Shown piece by piece: positions 18,133 through 63,659 of a DNA stretch of 64,000 nucleotides. Below the pieces are notes generated by a model. That model saw only the letters and a list, made by a program, of their open reading frames with translations. It had not been told where the DNA came from and made no database searches. The DNA comes from Odobenus rosmarus divergens (Eukaryota > Chordata > Mammalia > Carnivora > Odobenidae). The DNA lies in NCBI RefSeq assembly GCF_000321225.1, contig NW_004450459.1, positions 283,835 to 347,834 on the forward strand, in the 5' to 3' direction. The position numbers were made by a program, and so were the translations under genes. The first letter of the stretch is position 1; each line of letters starts with the position of its first letter.

Positions 18133-18164
18133 ATAAAGTGTATTTTTGCATTTCACATCACAGT
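18133..18164 (-). promoter_or_regulatory. NFE2L2: miR-142-5p and miR-27 seed matches
   Basis: Minus-strand ACTTTAT (18133-18139) fits the miR-142-5p seed, and ACTGTGA (18158-18164) fits the miR-27a/b seed. They are about 20 nt apart. Confidence 0.45.
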
Positions 18165-18260
18165 AGGAGCTTTTAGTATAACAGTACAAAAAAACACACA
18201 AAAAAATCCCCAAAACAAACAACCCACTAGAGCTCAGAAAAAGGTCAGATCTTCCCAAAT

Positions 18261-52286
<34,026 letters not shown>

Positions 52287-53170
52287 GATGCGCTGGGGAC
52301 CGTGCTCTGGCGCTCCCCGACGGCGGCCCTGTCCCAGCTGCCGAGGCGCGGCGCGGACCCGGCGGCAGCGGCGGCTCCCCCGGACTCCCCGGCACTCGCT
52401 GTTCCGCGACACGGCCCGAGTGGCCAGCCGGGCTCCTGCCCCGCTCCGCCTCCCGCCCCCCGAGGGCGGGGCAAGAGCCGCGGCCCTTCCTTCCCGGGCT
52501 GCCGGCGCGGGCCGGGCTTCCGAAAATCCCCCACCCCCGCTCCAGCTGACGCAAGAAGCTCGCTGGCCGCCGGCGGGGGGTCCCTGTGGGCGGCCGTGGG
52601 TGGCCGCGAGCGGCCGGGCGGGGTGCCCGGAGGAGGACTGCATTAGCTCCCCTCTCGCTGCGCTCACCGCGCCCTCCCCCCCCCGGCAAATAAAACCTAC
52701 GCTCTCGGCCCGCGAGATTAAGAGTTGTTTGCCGAAGGTGGCTCGGGTTCGGGCGCTTTGAAACAGTTTAAACAGTTGGAACAAACAGGCCTGGAGACCT
52801 GGTATCGGAGCTGCGCCTCCCCGATTTGGAGTTGCAGAACCTTGCCCGGCTTTATCTCACTCCACCGCTCGAGAGTGGCGCCAGCCCTGGGGGCGGGGGC
52901 TAAAGGTTTGGACCCAGGCCCTGCGCAACGCGAACTGCCCTCTCGCCTTGCGTCCCCTCCGGGGCCGGGGCCAGTGGGACTTGCCCAGGGCAGATGTGGA
53001 CCGCGCGGGGAGCTCGTGCTCGCAGTCACCCTGAACGCCCTCCGCTTACTTCCCCGCGCTGGCGTTCCCTCTAGGCCCAGATCGCCAAGGGCAAGCGCGG
53101 AGCTCTCTTCTAGTTGGGAGAGTGGTGAGGCTCGCCCAGCAAGAGTTTTCTCTTCCCACCAGAGCGCACA

Positions 53171-55069
53171 CACCACACCACAGATGGCGTCTTTTAACAC
53201 TGCAGTACTATAATATGCTATAATCTTTACAAGTTTCTTTTCACGTACCACGCGTATAATTTTAAAAATAAGAATAAAAAAGACCAAATTATAAAATAGT
53301 TTGTGTTGTATGGACCCGTCTTGTAAAAACATGTGGTGTCTAGGGGAAAAAATGGAAAGTTGTTACCCAAAATCGTAGTTGTAACATCACGAATGATTTT
53401 TATCTTTCTCGTTGTTACTTTAAGTAAATCCTAAATCTACAATGAACATGTATTATGTTTTACATTAAAAGCGATTATTTAAAGAGTAATCATTGTCCAC
53501 AAAAAACTTCAAGTACTTGAAAACAGGAATATTGTGAAATCTTTCTTAAGAGAGAAGAGATAAATGGTTCTGTTCTGTTTTGTTTTCTCTTATGCATCAA
53601 CAATCTCTTTAAGAATCCTTGCTTTTAGTTTCTAGTTTCTTGGAATTATGCAAAGCCAGGTGAAGTAGGCAGTGTTGGCAGAAGTTTTACTATTTCATTA
53701 AAAAACCTGACGGGAAAAAAAAGCCTGATTATTGCAGATCAACGCCCAAAAAAGCTGCAAAGACCTTACCCGCTCTTGGTTGCATAATTTGACACTCCCA
53801 GGATTTATCTGTAAATTTATGGGTTTAAATATTCCTTGAGGTAAGCGAAGCCTAAATTAATTGCTTGTAATTGAAGCAAACTTCTTCAGCTTGAATTAAA
53901 CCTTTTCAGCTGTTCTTTGAAAAGCCTGCAAAATGATCTGCACACTGAAAACAAGCTTAGGGGCAGTTATTTACAATGAGCCTGACATAAAACATGCAGA
54001 GACATAATGAAAAGACATTTCTGCGTCAAAGAAGGGCACAGGAGTATATTGTTTAACAATTCTGGTTACTTATTAAAACTACTACATGGGAGAAAGTAGA
54101 CAATGAACCCAGGAGGTAAGAGATACTAAAGTCATATATGACACGGTTGCTGCCGTCAAGGAGTTTATAAAGTGTTGGGTATTTCCTTGTTAAGCAACAA
54201 ATTTCCATTGAGTTTAATGAATGAAATAACCTTTATTTTTCAAAACTGCCATTGCTGGGAGAGTATTAATTTAGGCACCTCCAGAGTACATATTTTCAAA
54301 GGGAGGAGAATGATAACATTCTAAACATGTTAAAGAAAATAAACATTAATGAAAAGCTGCGTGGTGTTAAATGGTGGTTCCGCACCAGAAAAGGGAACCC
54401 TAGTCTCAGACCATCCATGTCAAAGAGGTTCCCAGTCTTTGCAGACACTAAAATGACATTGTCTTCATGTGAGAACCTGGGCCCTTCCCTGCCCTGTTGT
54501 GCTGTGGGGGCACAGATACTATGCATTTTGAGAAGCTCCAGAGGAATAGGAAAGAGGATGCAGGTTTTCTCTTGTCCTGGTGCCATGGGAATCTTTACTG
54601 TCTGCTCCCCTAACTACTAGTTATTTTTTCCCCCAATTTGTTTCAAATGCTACTAACCCTTTCACATTTCCATTGATGTCTGAATTCTCTGCTGTCTTTG
54701 GAAGGACAGCCCTCCATATATGCTTCAAATGTTTCAGAATTATAATATTTTGTTCTAGAGTTATAAAAAATAAGCATCATCAATTAAGTTTTCTGAGTAC
54801 ACAAAGTTTGGATAGTGGTGATGCAATGATCCATTTATTTCACCTTCTCTGTGATCTAATCTGCCAAGTTTGCAAGGTTATTAAAGCACCTGTTGCTTCA
54901 AAATCCTTCATCACCTTGAGGCTCCTTCCCTCTTCTTTTCACTGTTTTTTTTTTAAGTCACTTTCTTTTTAATTGTACTCTGTCTTTGAGCCAGAAAATA
55001 TCCAGACTCTTTTGAAATTATAGTCGAAATTCTAAATTTGTCCAGCATACAGTTGAATATTGGGTAACT
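53171..55069. other. NFE2L2 upstream unique sequence
   Basis: Non-repetitive AT-rich DNA with no SINE. No gene recognised. The part around 53600-54060 has the texture of conserved non-coding sequence but this cannot be judged without alignment. Confidence 0.5.
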
Positions 55070-55605
55070 AGTTTCCAAAAATGGCACCCAGTGAACCACC
55101 CCTCCTCATACTGATGTGCTTGTATAGCAACCCCCCCCAACATTGAATCAAGGCTGGCCCTAAGTTGCTTTAACTTATGGAAAGAGGCTGAAACTGATAC
55201 TACGCCAGGTCTCTGCCCAAGCCTTAAAAAGTCCTGAAAGCTTTTAGTTTTATACTTAGAAGTCAGCCGTCATGGAAGAAGTCTATCTTCGTGGGAAGAG
55301 AGGCCACGGAGAAAACCCTGGGGGATGAGACCCCAGGTGGAGAGGGAGGCTATGTGAACCAAAGCACCAGACCTGTGAGTGAAGAAACAGTCTTGGAACC
55401 TTCCGGCCCACTTAGTCAAGCCCCCAGTGAACTCCAGCCCCAGCTGCTATCTGACATCGTCAATGAGAGACTCCAAGCAAGCCCTGTAGAAGACTGCGCG
55501 GCTGTGCCTAATCAGCCCAGAGAATTGCAAGAGATTATAATCAATTGTTTGCAGCCACTAAATTTTGGGGGTGGCTTGTTTCTCAGCAATAGATAACAGA
55601 ACAGC
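55070..55605 (+). mobile_element. MLT1-type MaLR LTR (endogenous retrovirus relic)
   Basis: Landmarks are CCAAAAATGGCACCC near the start, AAGGCTGGCCC, CAGCCCCAGCTGCTATCTGA, and CCACTAAATTTTGGGGGTGG followed by CAGCAATAGATAACAGAACA at the end. It appears to be a solo LTR with no internal coding region. The 101-codon frame at 55291 lies inside it and is incidental. Confidence 0.8.
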
Positions 55606-56354
55606 ATATATTAAATATCAAAGGCAAGGTTTCTCCTGGCTGCTTTTTCTTTGTTAACCATCATTGGGAACACATATAGGGATGGTATGTTGCAATTTAA
55701 TAGAGTCTCAAACCCTTAGAAGCAAATTGACTTCCCTGTGAATGAGAAAGATATCTTTCCTATAATGTATACTTGTTGCTACATACAAAGTAAGTCACCT
55801 TCTCACAGCATAAGTCAGTATCATACTGATAGATGATGGTGGATGATGAGATATTCTTCTCAGAACACTTAAGGAACACAGACATTTCATCAATTAAATA
55901 GATGGAGATATAAATAAATGCGTATAGAAATTCTGGCCCTGACATGACCTCATTTATACCAGTTATGTAAGATACTTGCTGAATATCGGCTGAGGGAATT
56001 TGAACTTCAGGAGCAGCATGCCCAGTGGATAAACTGAATTCCCGTACAGCAGTATTCAGAGTAATTGGTGTATTAATTTCAAAACATACCCATAACCTTG
56101 GTTCCTTGGTGTGCATACCTCGCTATGCAAACTACTGATACAAAGAACTCTGTATCTCCAAAGCCAGTTTTAACTTGTATAGTTTCCTGCTGATAATAGA
56201 AACAGTGCTGTGCAGAAACGGCAGTGCAGTGAGTGAAGAGAAAAACCCAGAAGTTTAAAGACTGCTTTTGAATTATGTATTGATACTTATATAAATATAT
56301 ATGCATAGAAAAAAGACTGAACATACATGCTCCAAAATGTTAGTCATAATATTC
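55606..56354. other. unique sequence, no gene seen
   Basis: AT-rich, with a short TATATA stretch near 56290. Frames of up to about 118 codons have no recognisable content. Confidence 0.5.
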
Positions 56355-56551
56355 TTTTTTTAAAAAAAGATTTTATTTATTTGAGAGAGAGAGCATGGGG
56401 GAGGGCGAACAGGGAGGGAGAAGCAGGCTCGCCGCTTAGCAGGGAGCTTGACCTGGGCTCTATCCCAGCACCCTGGGATCAGATCGAGCCCCTGGGATCA
56501 TGACCTGAGCCAGAGGCAGATGCTTACCCAACTGAGCCACCCAGGTGCCCC
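56355..56551 (-). mobile_element. Can-SINE with local core duplication
   Basis: Reverse copy. CCCTGGGATCA occurs twice (near 56470 and 56491), suggesting a small tandem duplication. Flanking duplication TCATAATATTCT / TCATAAATATTCT. Confidence 0.9.
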
Positions 56552-57569
56552 AATCATAAATATTCTGATTAGATTACTTATGATTTTATTTCTCTCATTT
56601 TTGCCTGTCTGCATTTTCCTAAATAAACGCATATTACTTTTATAATAATAAGCAAGGAAGGTGGGGGTGGGTTATGGGGTAAAGGAGGAACACTTGCTTT
56701 TCTCCCAAGCCACTGGGTCCATTTCATTTCCAAATTGAATTTTAACCACAAACTTTGCAAATCTTTCCTTTCTGTATCTACTAGAGTGGAGCCTGGAGAA
56801 TTTGACCACATCTTTAAGTGCGGTTGTGGTAAGGGTCTAAAGATCCCTTGCTCTTTCAGTCTACTGCCGTATTTGCAAAGTTTCACTTAGAATCGGAGCC
56901 CCCAGACAAAGATGGAATTTTGTGAGTACATTGAGTAGAGACTAAGAACCACAGCTTCGGATTGATCCTCAAAGTTGCTCACACATAACATTGCCATATT
57001 AAAAAAATAAACAGAGTACAGGAAAACACTTATACCTAGAACTATGTTTGCAAGACCAGTTACCAAATAGTAATAAGGCGTGTTGGGTATCAGATAATTT
57101 TCACTTTTATTTTGTACTTTTCTACACTGTTCAAATTTTTACAGTAAGCATTTTTAAGAATTAGGGGAAAAAATGAAACTGTGTTCATTTTGGACAAACA
57201 AAAAGCTGAACGCAATCATGGAAGAGCAAAGTATCCTCATGGACAGGCCTTTCAGACAAAGTCTTTAACACTCTCAGAGATTGGAATGTGAAAAAGAGAA
57301 GTAAGATTTTCCTAGGTATTTGTCTTTTGGCATTTGCTATTTCATAGATTCTCATTTTGGCCTCTGAGTAATATTAGAATTAAAAGAACCTTTAAAGATC
57401 TTCTGGCCCAAAGGTGGCAAGTACGGTTTACTTTGACTGCCAACTCTATAATGTTGAGAATTCAGAAGCAGCTTCCCAATTTGGTAGAAAAATTTCAGTG
57501 ATTGATTAATAATGTCTGCCCTGGACACAGAATTGCAGGAGTAGTGGCACATATTAGGTGTTTTTCCTC

Positions 57570-57700
57570 CCTGATCTTGTCCAACTGTCTACTTCTACAT
57601 TTGAGGAAACCGAGGGGTGAAGTGGTTACCAATGATCACAGAGCTAGTTATTGGCAGAGCCAGGAGTGGAATAACATTTTCTGATCCTGGTAGTGTGTTC
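57570..57700 (+). repeat. MIR/L2-like relic
   Basis: ACATTTGAGGAAACCGAGGG and CACAGAGCTAGTTATTGGCA fit the common ancient SINE core. Confidence 0.55.
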
Positions 57701-57735
57701 TTCCCGTGCAACAAATTGACTAGGACTTTCTTTCC

Positions 57736-57967
57736 TTTTTTTTTTTTAAAGATTTTATTTATTTATTTTTCTTTTTTTAAAAAAAATTTTAAAAGTATTT
57801 TATTTATTTATTTGACAGAGAGAGAGAGCACAAACGGGGGGAGCAGAAGAGGGAGAGCAGGCTCCCCACTGAGCAGGGAGCCTGATGCGGGACTCGATCC
57901 CAGGACCCTGGGCTCATGACCTGAGCTGAAGGCAGATGCTTAACCAACTGAGCCACCCAGGCACCCC
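57736..57967 (-). mobile_element. Can-SINE with doubled A-tail
   Basis: The tail region AAAGATTTTATTTATTTAT appears, then a T/A-rich run, then TATTTTATTTATTTATTTGA. Duplication TGACTAGGACTTT. Confidence 0.91.
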
Positions 57968-58741
57968 TGACTAGGACTTTTGAAGGCCAATTTAATACTG
58001 GACCAGCCCTAAAGGGTCAGTGGTAAATTTTATTTACATGCCAGCACCTTATTTTTGGAGGAGATTAATAACTCAGTTTATTAATGATGATAATTATTTC
58101 ATATATTTAAAAAATATTCCCTACAAATCACGGAGACATGATTAGACCCAATATGACAAATCAGAGGGCAACAAACAATGATGTGAGTTGCTCAAAACTC
58201 AGGAAAATTATTCTCTGAGGCTGGCCGATTCTAAAGCCGGTCTAGTCCACTCTAGGTCAGGCCTCTGCAGAATCTCTTGGCTGTGCTGTATTTACTGAGA
58301 GTACTGACAGCAAGGTTCCTTGGAGATTACATTTTTCCACATTCTGTTTAATTAATTCCCCGTAGACAGAATGATAAAGTATTTTTCACTAGAGAGAAAA
58401 CTTGCAAACAAATATGAGAACAGGATTTCTATGTGTAAGAACCTCAAAGTGAAGGGCAGGAGAAAACTAAATGGACCGTTTGCAACTTCAGCCTCTCTAC
58501 CTAACGATAGGGTTTTTATTTTTCTGTTTTAATGAAAAGGTCTAACAACATTGGTATAAAATGTACTGACAAGAATATAAACTATTATAATCCTTGCACT
58601 TCTTCCAATAAATTAAATTCCTCTGGTTTTGTGCTTCTAAAAAACCTAACATGCAGTAACTTTGCTGCCAGTTTAAACCTATCGTTCCTGGTAAGGTTTA
58701 GGCAACTGTTCATCACATTTCTTTTTCCTTCCTTCCTTCCT

Positions 58742-58980
58742 TTTTGTTGTTGTTTGTGTTTTAAAGATTTTATTTATTTATTTATTTATTTTTTTATTTA
58801 TTTATTTATTTGAGAGAGAGAGAGAGCAGAGGGATGGAGAGAGGGAGAGAGAGAATCTCAAGCAGACTCCACACTGAGCATGGAGCCCGATGTGGGGCTC
58901 GATCTCATGACCCTCAGCTCAAGACCTGAGCTGAAATCAAGAGTCAGATGCCTAACCAACTGAGCCATCCAGGTGCTCCC
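58742..58980 (-). mobile_element. old Can-SINE with long ATTT tail
   Basis: A (TTTA)n expansion, then GAGAGAGAGAGAGCAGAGGG and GAGCCATCCAGGTGCTCCC. Duplication CATCACATTTCTTT. Confidence 0.88.
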
Positions 58981-59097
58981 ATCACATTTCTTTCTCCTAT
59001 AGAAAGATAAAATATTTCAGTCTTTGAGGTTCATAAACTTTAAAAAGTTTGTGATGGTAAATGTATGAATTCACTTGCCTTTTAAATACTGAGTTTT

Positions 59098-59288
59098 GGG
59101 GGGCCTCTCGATGGCTCAGTCAGTTAAGTTCAGCTCAGGTCATGATCCTGGCGTCCTGAGATTGAGTCCTACATCAGGCTTCCTGCTCAGCAGTGAGTCT
59201 GCTTGTCCCTCTCCTTCTGTCCCTCCCCCAACTTGTGCTCTCTCTGTCTCTCTCTCAAACAAATAAATAAAATCTTAAAAAAATAAAA
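59098..59288 (+). mobile_element. old Can-SINE
   Basis: GGGGCCTCTCGATGGCTCAG head, slightly deleted core; duplication CTGAGTTTTG / TTGAGTTTTG. Confidence 0.87.
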
Positions 59289-59690
59289 TTGAGTTTTGAC
59301 TACGGGCTATGCACTTTACATGGATCATTTTATTTAATCCTCTCAGAAACCAATGACATAGGTATATTATTTTTTTAAAAAGATTTTATTTATTTATTTG
59401 ACAGAGAGAGAGAGAGAGAGCATGAACACAAGTAGGCAGAGCGGCAGGCAGAGGGAGAGTGCAGGCTTCCTGCTGAACAAGGAGCCCGATGTGGGGCTCC
59501 ATCCCAGGACCCCGGGACCATGACCTGAGCCAAAGGCAGACGCTAAACTGACTGAGCCACCCGGGCGCCCCGACATAGGTATATTATTATGTCCTCTAAA
59601 AATGAGGAAACAGAAGCGTGGAGCGGCTATTTTTTATCTATGGCCAAGCAGTAAGCAGCTGAGCAGGTCACTTTGGCACTGAAGTGCTTA
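59289..59690 (+). repeat. MIR relic split by a SINE
   Basis: GGGCTATGCACTTTACATGG before the SINE, and AATGAGGAAACAGAAGCGTG then GGCCAAGCAGTAAGCAGCTG after it, in forward MIR order. Confidence 0.65.
59371..59571 (-). mobile_element. Can-SINE inside MIR
   Basis: Perfect 16-bp duplication GACATAGGTATATTAT at 59355-59370 and 59572-59587. Confidence 0.94.
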
Positions 59691-60058
59691 AGCATGAAGA
59701 TTTGCTGCTTTCCTTGGATGTAAAAAAAAAAATTGTTGATTAGGGAATTTGGATAGAACTGTTTTCTGAAATGTTTTCCTAAAAAGTATCCAGGCAATTT
59801 ATTCATTTAAAATATTAACCATTGAGAGGGTTACCATGCTGGGGGGTTGAGGGAACACCCAGATGAATTAAACATGGATTCTACCCTCAAGGCCCTAGAG
59901 GTCCAGTAAGAAAACATCACCGTTGCTCGCAGCCAGGAAGTGGTGGGTACCGCAGAAAGAGGCAGTGGATCTAGCCAACCTAATGGCACAGTCAGGGTTG
60001 TCTCTCTGCTTTTATGAAAAATTGACACAATATTTTTTTTCCGCCTAAAACAGCTTTA

Positions 60059-60253
60059 GGGGGTGCCTGGATGGCTTAGTCTGTTGAGCAACTGACTCTT
60101 GGTTTCGGCTCAGGTCGTGATCTCAAGGTTGCGAGATCGAGTCACACCATGTGTGGATCGAGCTCTATGCTGGGCGTGGAGTCTGCTTAGACTTCCCTTT
60201 CTCCCTCTCCCTCTGCCCCTCCCCCTCCCTCTAGAAAAAAATAAAAATAAAGA
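60059..60253 (+). mobile_element. old Can-SINE
   Basis: GGGGGTGCCTGGATGGCTTA head, AAGGTTGCGAGATCGAGTCA core, A-rich tail. Confidence 0.86.
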
Positions 60254-60760
60254 AACTTTGCTGTTAGATAATCAAAGAGGAATTATGGGAAGAAAGTAAC
60301 ATTAACTATTGCTTTAAATGGCATAAAAATTCCAGAAAATATAAAATATGCATCTTAATGCAAATTTGAGTTTGCAAAGAAAGAAACTACAAAATACTAA
60401 GCTTTTACTTTCTACTGGTATCTCAGAATTTCTTCCATGCACCATGCATTGATGGACTGACTTACTCATGTTTCCTGAACTGTGTTGCGAAGCAACAACT
60501 AGTACCTGTTTCTTTTACCTCCTTGACTCCTTTCTCTTTGAAACCCTAGTTGTTACCATAAATAATTTAAACCAAATTAGTTAAAATAATCTATTAACTA
60601 CCCTGACAAGGTCACTGAAGATTTATTAGCAACGATAACAACGAAGACCTAAACACTGAATAAATAGATATTTTGTGACAATATTTATAAGACAGGACAT
60701 TTTTGTGTATACTATAGACTTCTCCATAAAGGAACATTATGGAGACATTTCTTTTCTATT

Positions 60761-60968
60761 CTTTTTTTTTTTAAAGGTTTTATTTATTTATTTGCCAGAG
60801 AGAGAGAGAGAGAGGGAGGGAGAGTACAAGCAGGGGGAGTGGCAGGCAGAGGGAGAAGCAGGCTCCCTGCTAAGCAAAGAGCCCGTCGTGGGACTCTATC
60901 CCAGGAAGCTTAGATCATGACCTGAGCTGAAGGCAGACGCTTAACCATCTGAGCCATCCAGGCGCCCC
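60761..60968 (-). mobile_element. Can-SINE
   Basis: Reverse copy ending GAGCCATCCAGGCGCCCC; duplication TATGGAGACATTTCTT. Confidence 0.93.
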
Positions 60969-62269
60969 TATGGAGACATTTCTTGCTAAAGTTGGTCTGT
61001 TTTAGTCTCCTGGGGAAGTAAGTACTGTATTGTCAGCAGGAAAAACGCCCTTTCAATTTCAATTGTCCATTCCAGGAGGAAGGTCATATAACACCAACAC
61101 TTAATTTCCTTTTAATCAATTCAATTTAATAAAAAATCATTGTGTATATTTTGTGAAGTATCCCATGTGAGACTTGACTTTATCGAGCACCTACTATGTA
61201 AGAGCCTCTACTTCCAAATCTTTGGTCAGTCATTACTAATCCTCACAACAATCATTTTACAAGTGATAAAGCTTTGTTCAATCTGATATAGTAACTTGGC
61301 TAAGGTCACACAGCTCGATTCAATAACTTGGCCAAGCGTCCATGGCAGAGTTCATGTGAAATCCCAGGTTTAGCTCATTCCAAAACCTTTGCCTTTTCAC
61401 TAGGCCAACATAGGTCCCAAGATACCACCCAATTATGATTTGCAATAATTTATTCACAATAGATTAAGTATTTGTGAATAACTTAACAACATGGGGACTA
61501 TGGTCTATACCAGAATTTTTGCCATGGACCTCATTTAAGTGTATGATATACTTTGAAGCGTGTAGCATAATTTCATGCTATTGGGATATAATAAAGCTAT
61601 ATACGCAGGACTGTAATTTTTATGCTGAAATTCAAGCTTTCCACATTTTTGTCTTTCTTGATTGCTGCTTACCAACCCTCTCTTAATGATCCAAATCTGT
61701 AAATACATTAAAAAAAGAAAGAAATTACAAGGGCCCCTAGGAACCTGTATGTGATTGCTAGTTGCTTGCAGGTGAATTTGAAGAATATCACTCTAAGGAA
61801 CACAATTCAGGTTTTATGGTCTGATTCCAAGGTCCAAGGTCTTTAAAGCTAACTGACAACCAGTGGCAGATTCAATCCAGGACTTTACCCAAATTATTTT
61901 TTACTATAGATCACCTTCATGATTGCAAAAATCCAAGCCCTGCTCCGAGGAAGCTATGCATCAATAATTCACTGTAAAGCGATTGTCTTGCTCCTTGGAA
62001 GGCTTGAAAGTAGAGGAGCATGTGTGTTAGGAGGAGAGTCACACCAATGTGGCTAAAAGAAGAAAAATCAGGGACCTTTTTAAAAACATAATAATAATAT
62101 AAAAATATTATAGTAACTTTAGAATATAGATTTAATATGGATATTCAAAAGACATAGAGCAAAGCAGTTCAAATAAACAAAAGATAGGGTTATAGGGTTT
62201 GAGGATAAAAGGGTAAAGGACTATAATTTTGGAAAAAACACTAACTTCATTTAATCATTGATTATTTTA
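60969..62269. other. unique sequence plus MIR, no gene seen
   Basis: Beyond the MIR near 61160, this is AT-rich unique DNA. No frame longer than about 70 codons and no RNA gene recognised. Confidence 0.5.
61160..61350 (+). repeat. MIR relic
   Basis: TATCGAGCACCTACTATGTA, TAATCCTCACAACAATCATT and CTAAGGTCACACAGCTCGAT form a clear forward MIR. Confidence 0.75.
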
Positions 62270-62453
62270 TTTTATTTTATTTTTTAAAGAATTTATTTAT
62301 TCACGAAAGACAGAGAGAGAGAGAGAGAGAGGCAGAGGGAGAAGCAGGCTCCCAAGGAGCAGGGAGCCCGATGCGGGACTCGATCCCAGAACTCCGGGAT
62401 CACGACCCGAGCCGAAGGCAGACGCTTAACCATCTGAGCCACCCAGGCGCCCC
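62270..62453 (-). mobile_element. Can-SINE, dog-like tail form
   Basis: AAAGAATTTATTTATTCACG tail with (GA)n run; duplication AATCATTGATTATTTTA / AATCATTGATCATTTTA. Confidence 0.93.
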
Positions 62454-62689
62454 AATCATTGATCATTTTAATGCAGAGTATTGGAGTGACCAAAACGAAT
62501 AGTTATCCAGTGTCATTTCATGGTCTTCTTGAAATGACATTAAGGTGCTCAGAAATACATTGTTTACAGTCACAGTGTGCTTTTCTCTAAGAAAGTCTCC
62601 GTGAAGCTGCAGAATATTTAACAATCAAAATGACAATCATGTACTCTTAAAGTAGTAGTACGAATTACAATTCCTGAAGCTTACATTTT

Positions 62690-62890
62690 GACCAATCCAG
62701 CTGGGTACCATGGTAGAAAGAATATAAGCACTAACAAGAGACAGAACTGGGTTCACTTACTTACTAGCTGTGTGATGATGCAGGGAAAGTTGATTAATCT
62801 CATTGATATCAGTTTCCTCATCTGTGAAATCAAAGTTTTGTGAAGCTGTCATAATGTATGTAAAGTTACTTGTGAAGATGAAGAGCAGTG
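62690..62890 (-). repeat. MIR relic
   Basis: TACTAGCTGTGTGATGATGC, ATCAGTTTCCTCATCTGTGA and ATGTATGTAAAGTTACTTGT give a reverse MIR. Confidence 0.75.
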
Positions 62891-63469
62891 AGATCCTCTG
62901 AAATGATAGTCCAAAACCAAAAAATTACTACGTGAAAAACACTGAAGTAATAATAGCCAATTGCCATTCCTTAGCTTTAGTTATTTTCATAAATGCTTGA
63001 TGTGTGGCCTAATCAGAAGAAGTACTGGTCTGAACTCAAGAGACCTAAGATTCTTCAAAATCAAAATAAAGGAGTAAGCTTAGGCAAGTTTCTCAAGGGC
63101 CAGAAACTGTGTTACTCATCCTCTTACCCCGCTGCTTTTTACTTGGTCCTACGCGGGTGTGCTTGGTAAGTATTGGTTAAATGAATGGATGATTGCAGGA
63201 GTAGACTTGTCGATTTCTAAAGTTTCTTCCAACATCAACACACTACTTTTATAAGAAGAGAGGAAAGAGAGTGTATTGTATAAACACTGTTTGTTGTGTT
63301 GTAATAAGTCACATGTATTAAAAATATCAACTGCTGCTTTAGCTAGAGACCCTGGATATTTATTTTGAAACAGGGAGGCTCTATATGCTTTTTTCATAGC
63401 TACTTGTAACATTCATTTACTACTCATCAAGGAATTTTCGGAGTCAAAGGAACATGATATATATATATA

Positions 63470-63659
63470 TATTTTAAGATTTTATTTATTTATTTGACAG
63501 AGAAAGACACAGAGAGGGAACACAAGCAGGGGGAGTGGGAGAGGGAGAAGCAGGCTTCCTGCGGAGCAGGGAGCCTGAGGTGGGACTCCATCCCAGGACC
63601 CTGGGATCATGACCTGAGCCGAAGGCAGACGCTTAACGACTGAGCCACCCAGGCGCCCC
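63470..63659 (-). mobile_element. Can-SINE
   Basis: Complete reverse copy next to a short (AT)n run; duplication AAAGGAACATG. Confidence 0.94.

Larger units (their letters stand above)
17750..18260 (-). other. NFE2L2: NFE2L2 3' UTR
   Basis: About 510 nt of AT-rich UTR between TAG (18261-18263) and the cleavage region. On the minus strand it matches, from memory, the human NFE2L2 3' UTR along much of its length, including ACTAATAAAGGAGTATTATG near the end. It carries seed matches for several miRNAs reported to act on NRF2. Confidence 0.88.

Noticed and set aside
52718..53332. 204-codon minus-strand frame upstream of NFE2L2
   Set aside because: Runs from CpG island into AT-rich flank, low complexity at one end, no family resemblance and an overlapping plus-strand frame of 162 codons.
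55291..55596. 101-codon plus-strand frame
   Set aside because: Lies inside the MaLR LTR relic; LTRs of this group are non-coding.
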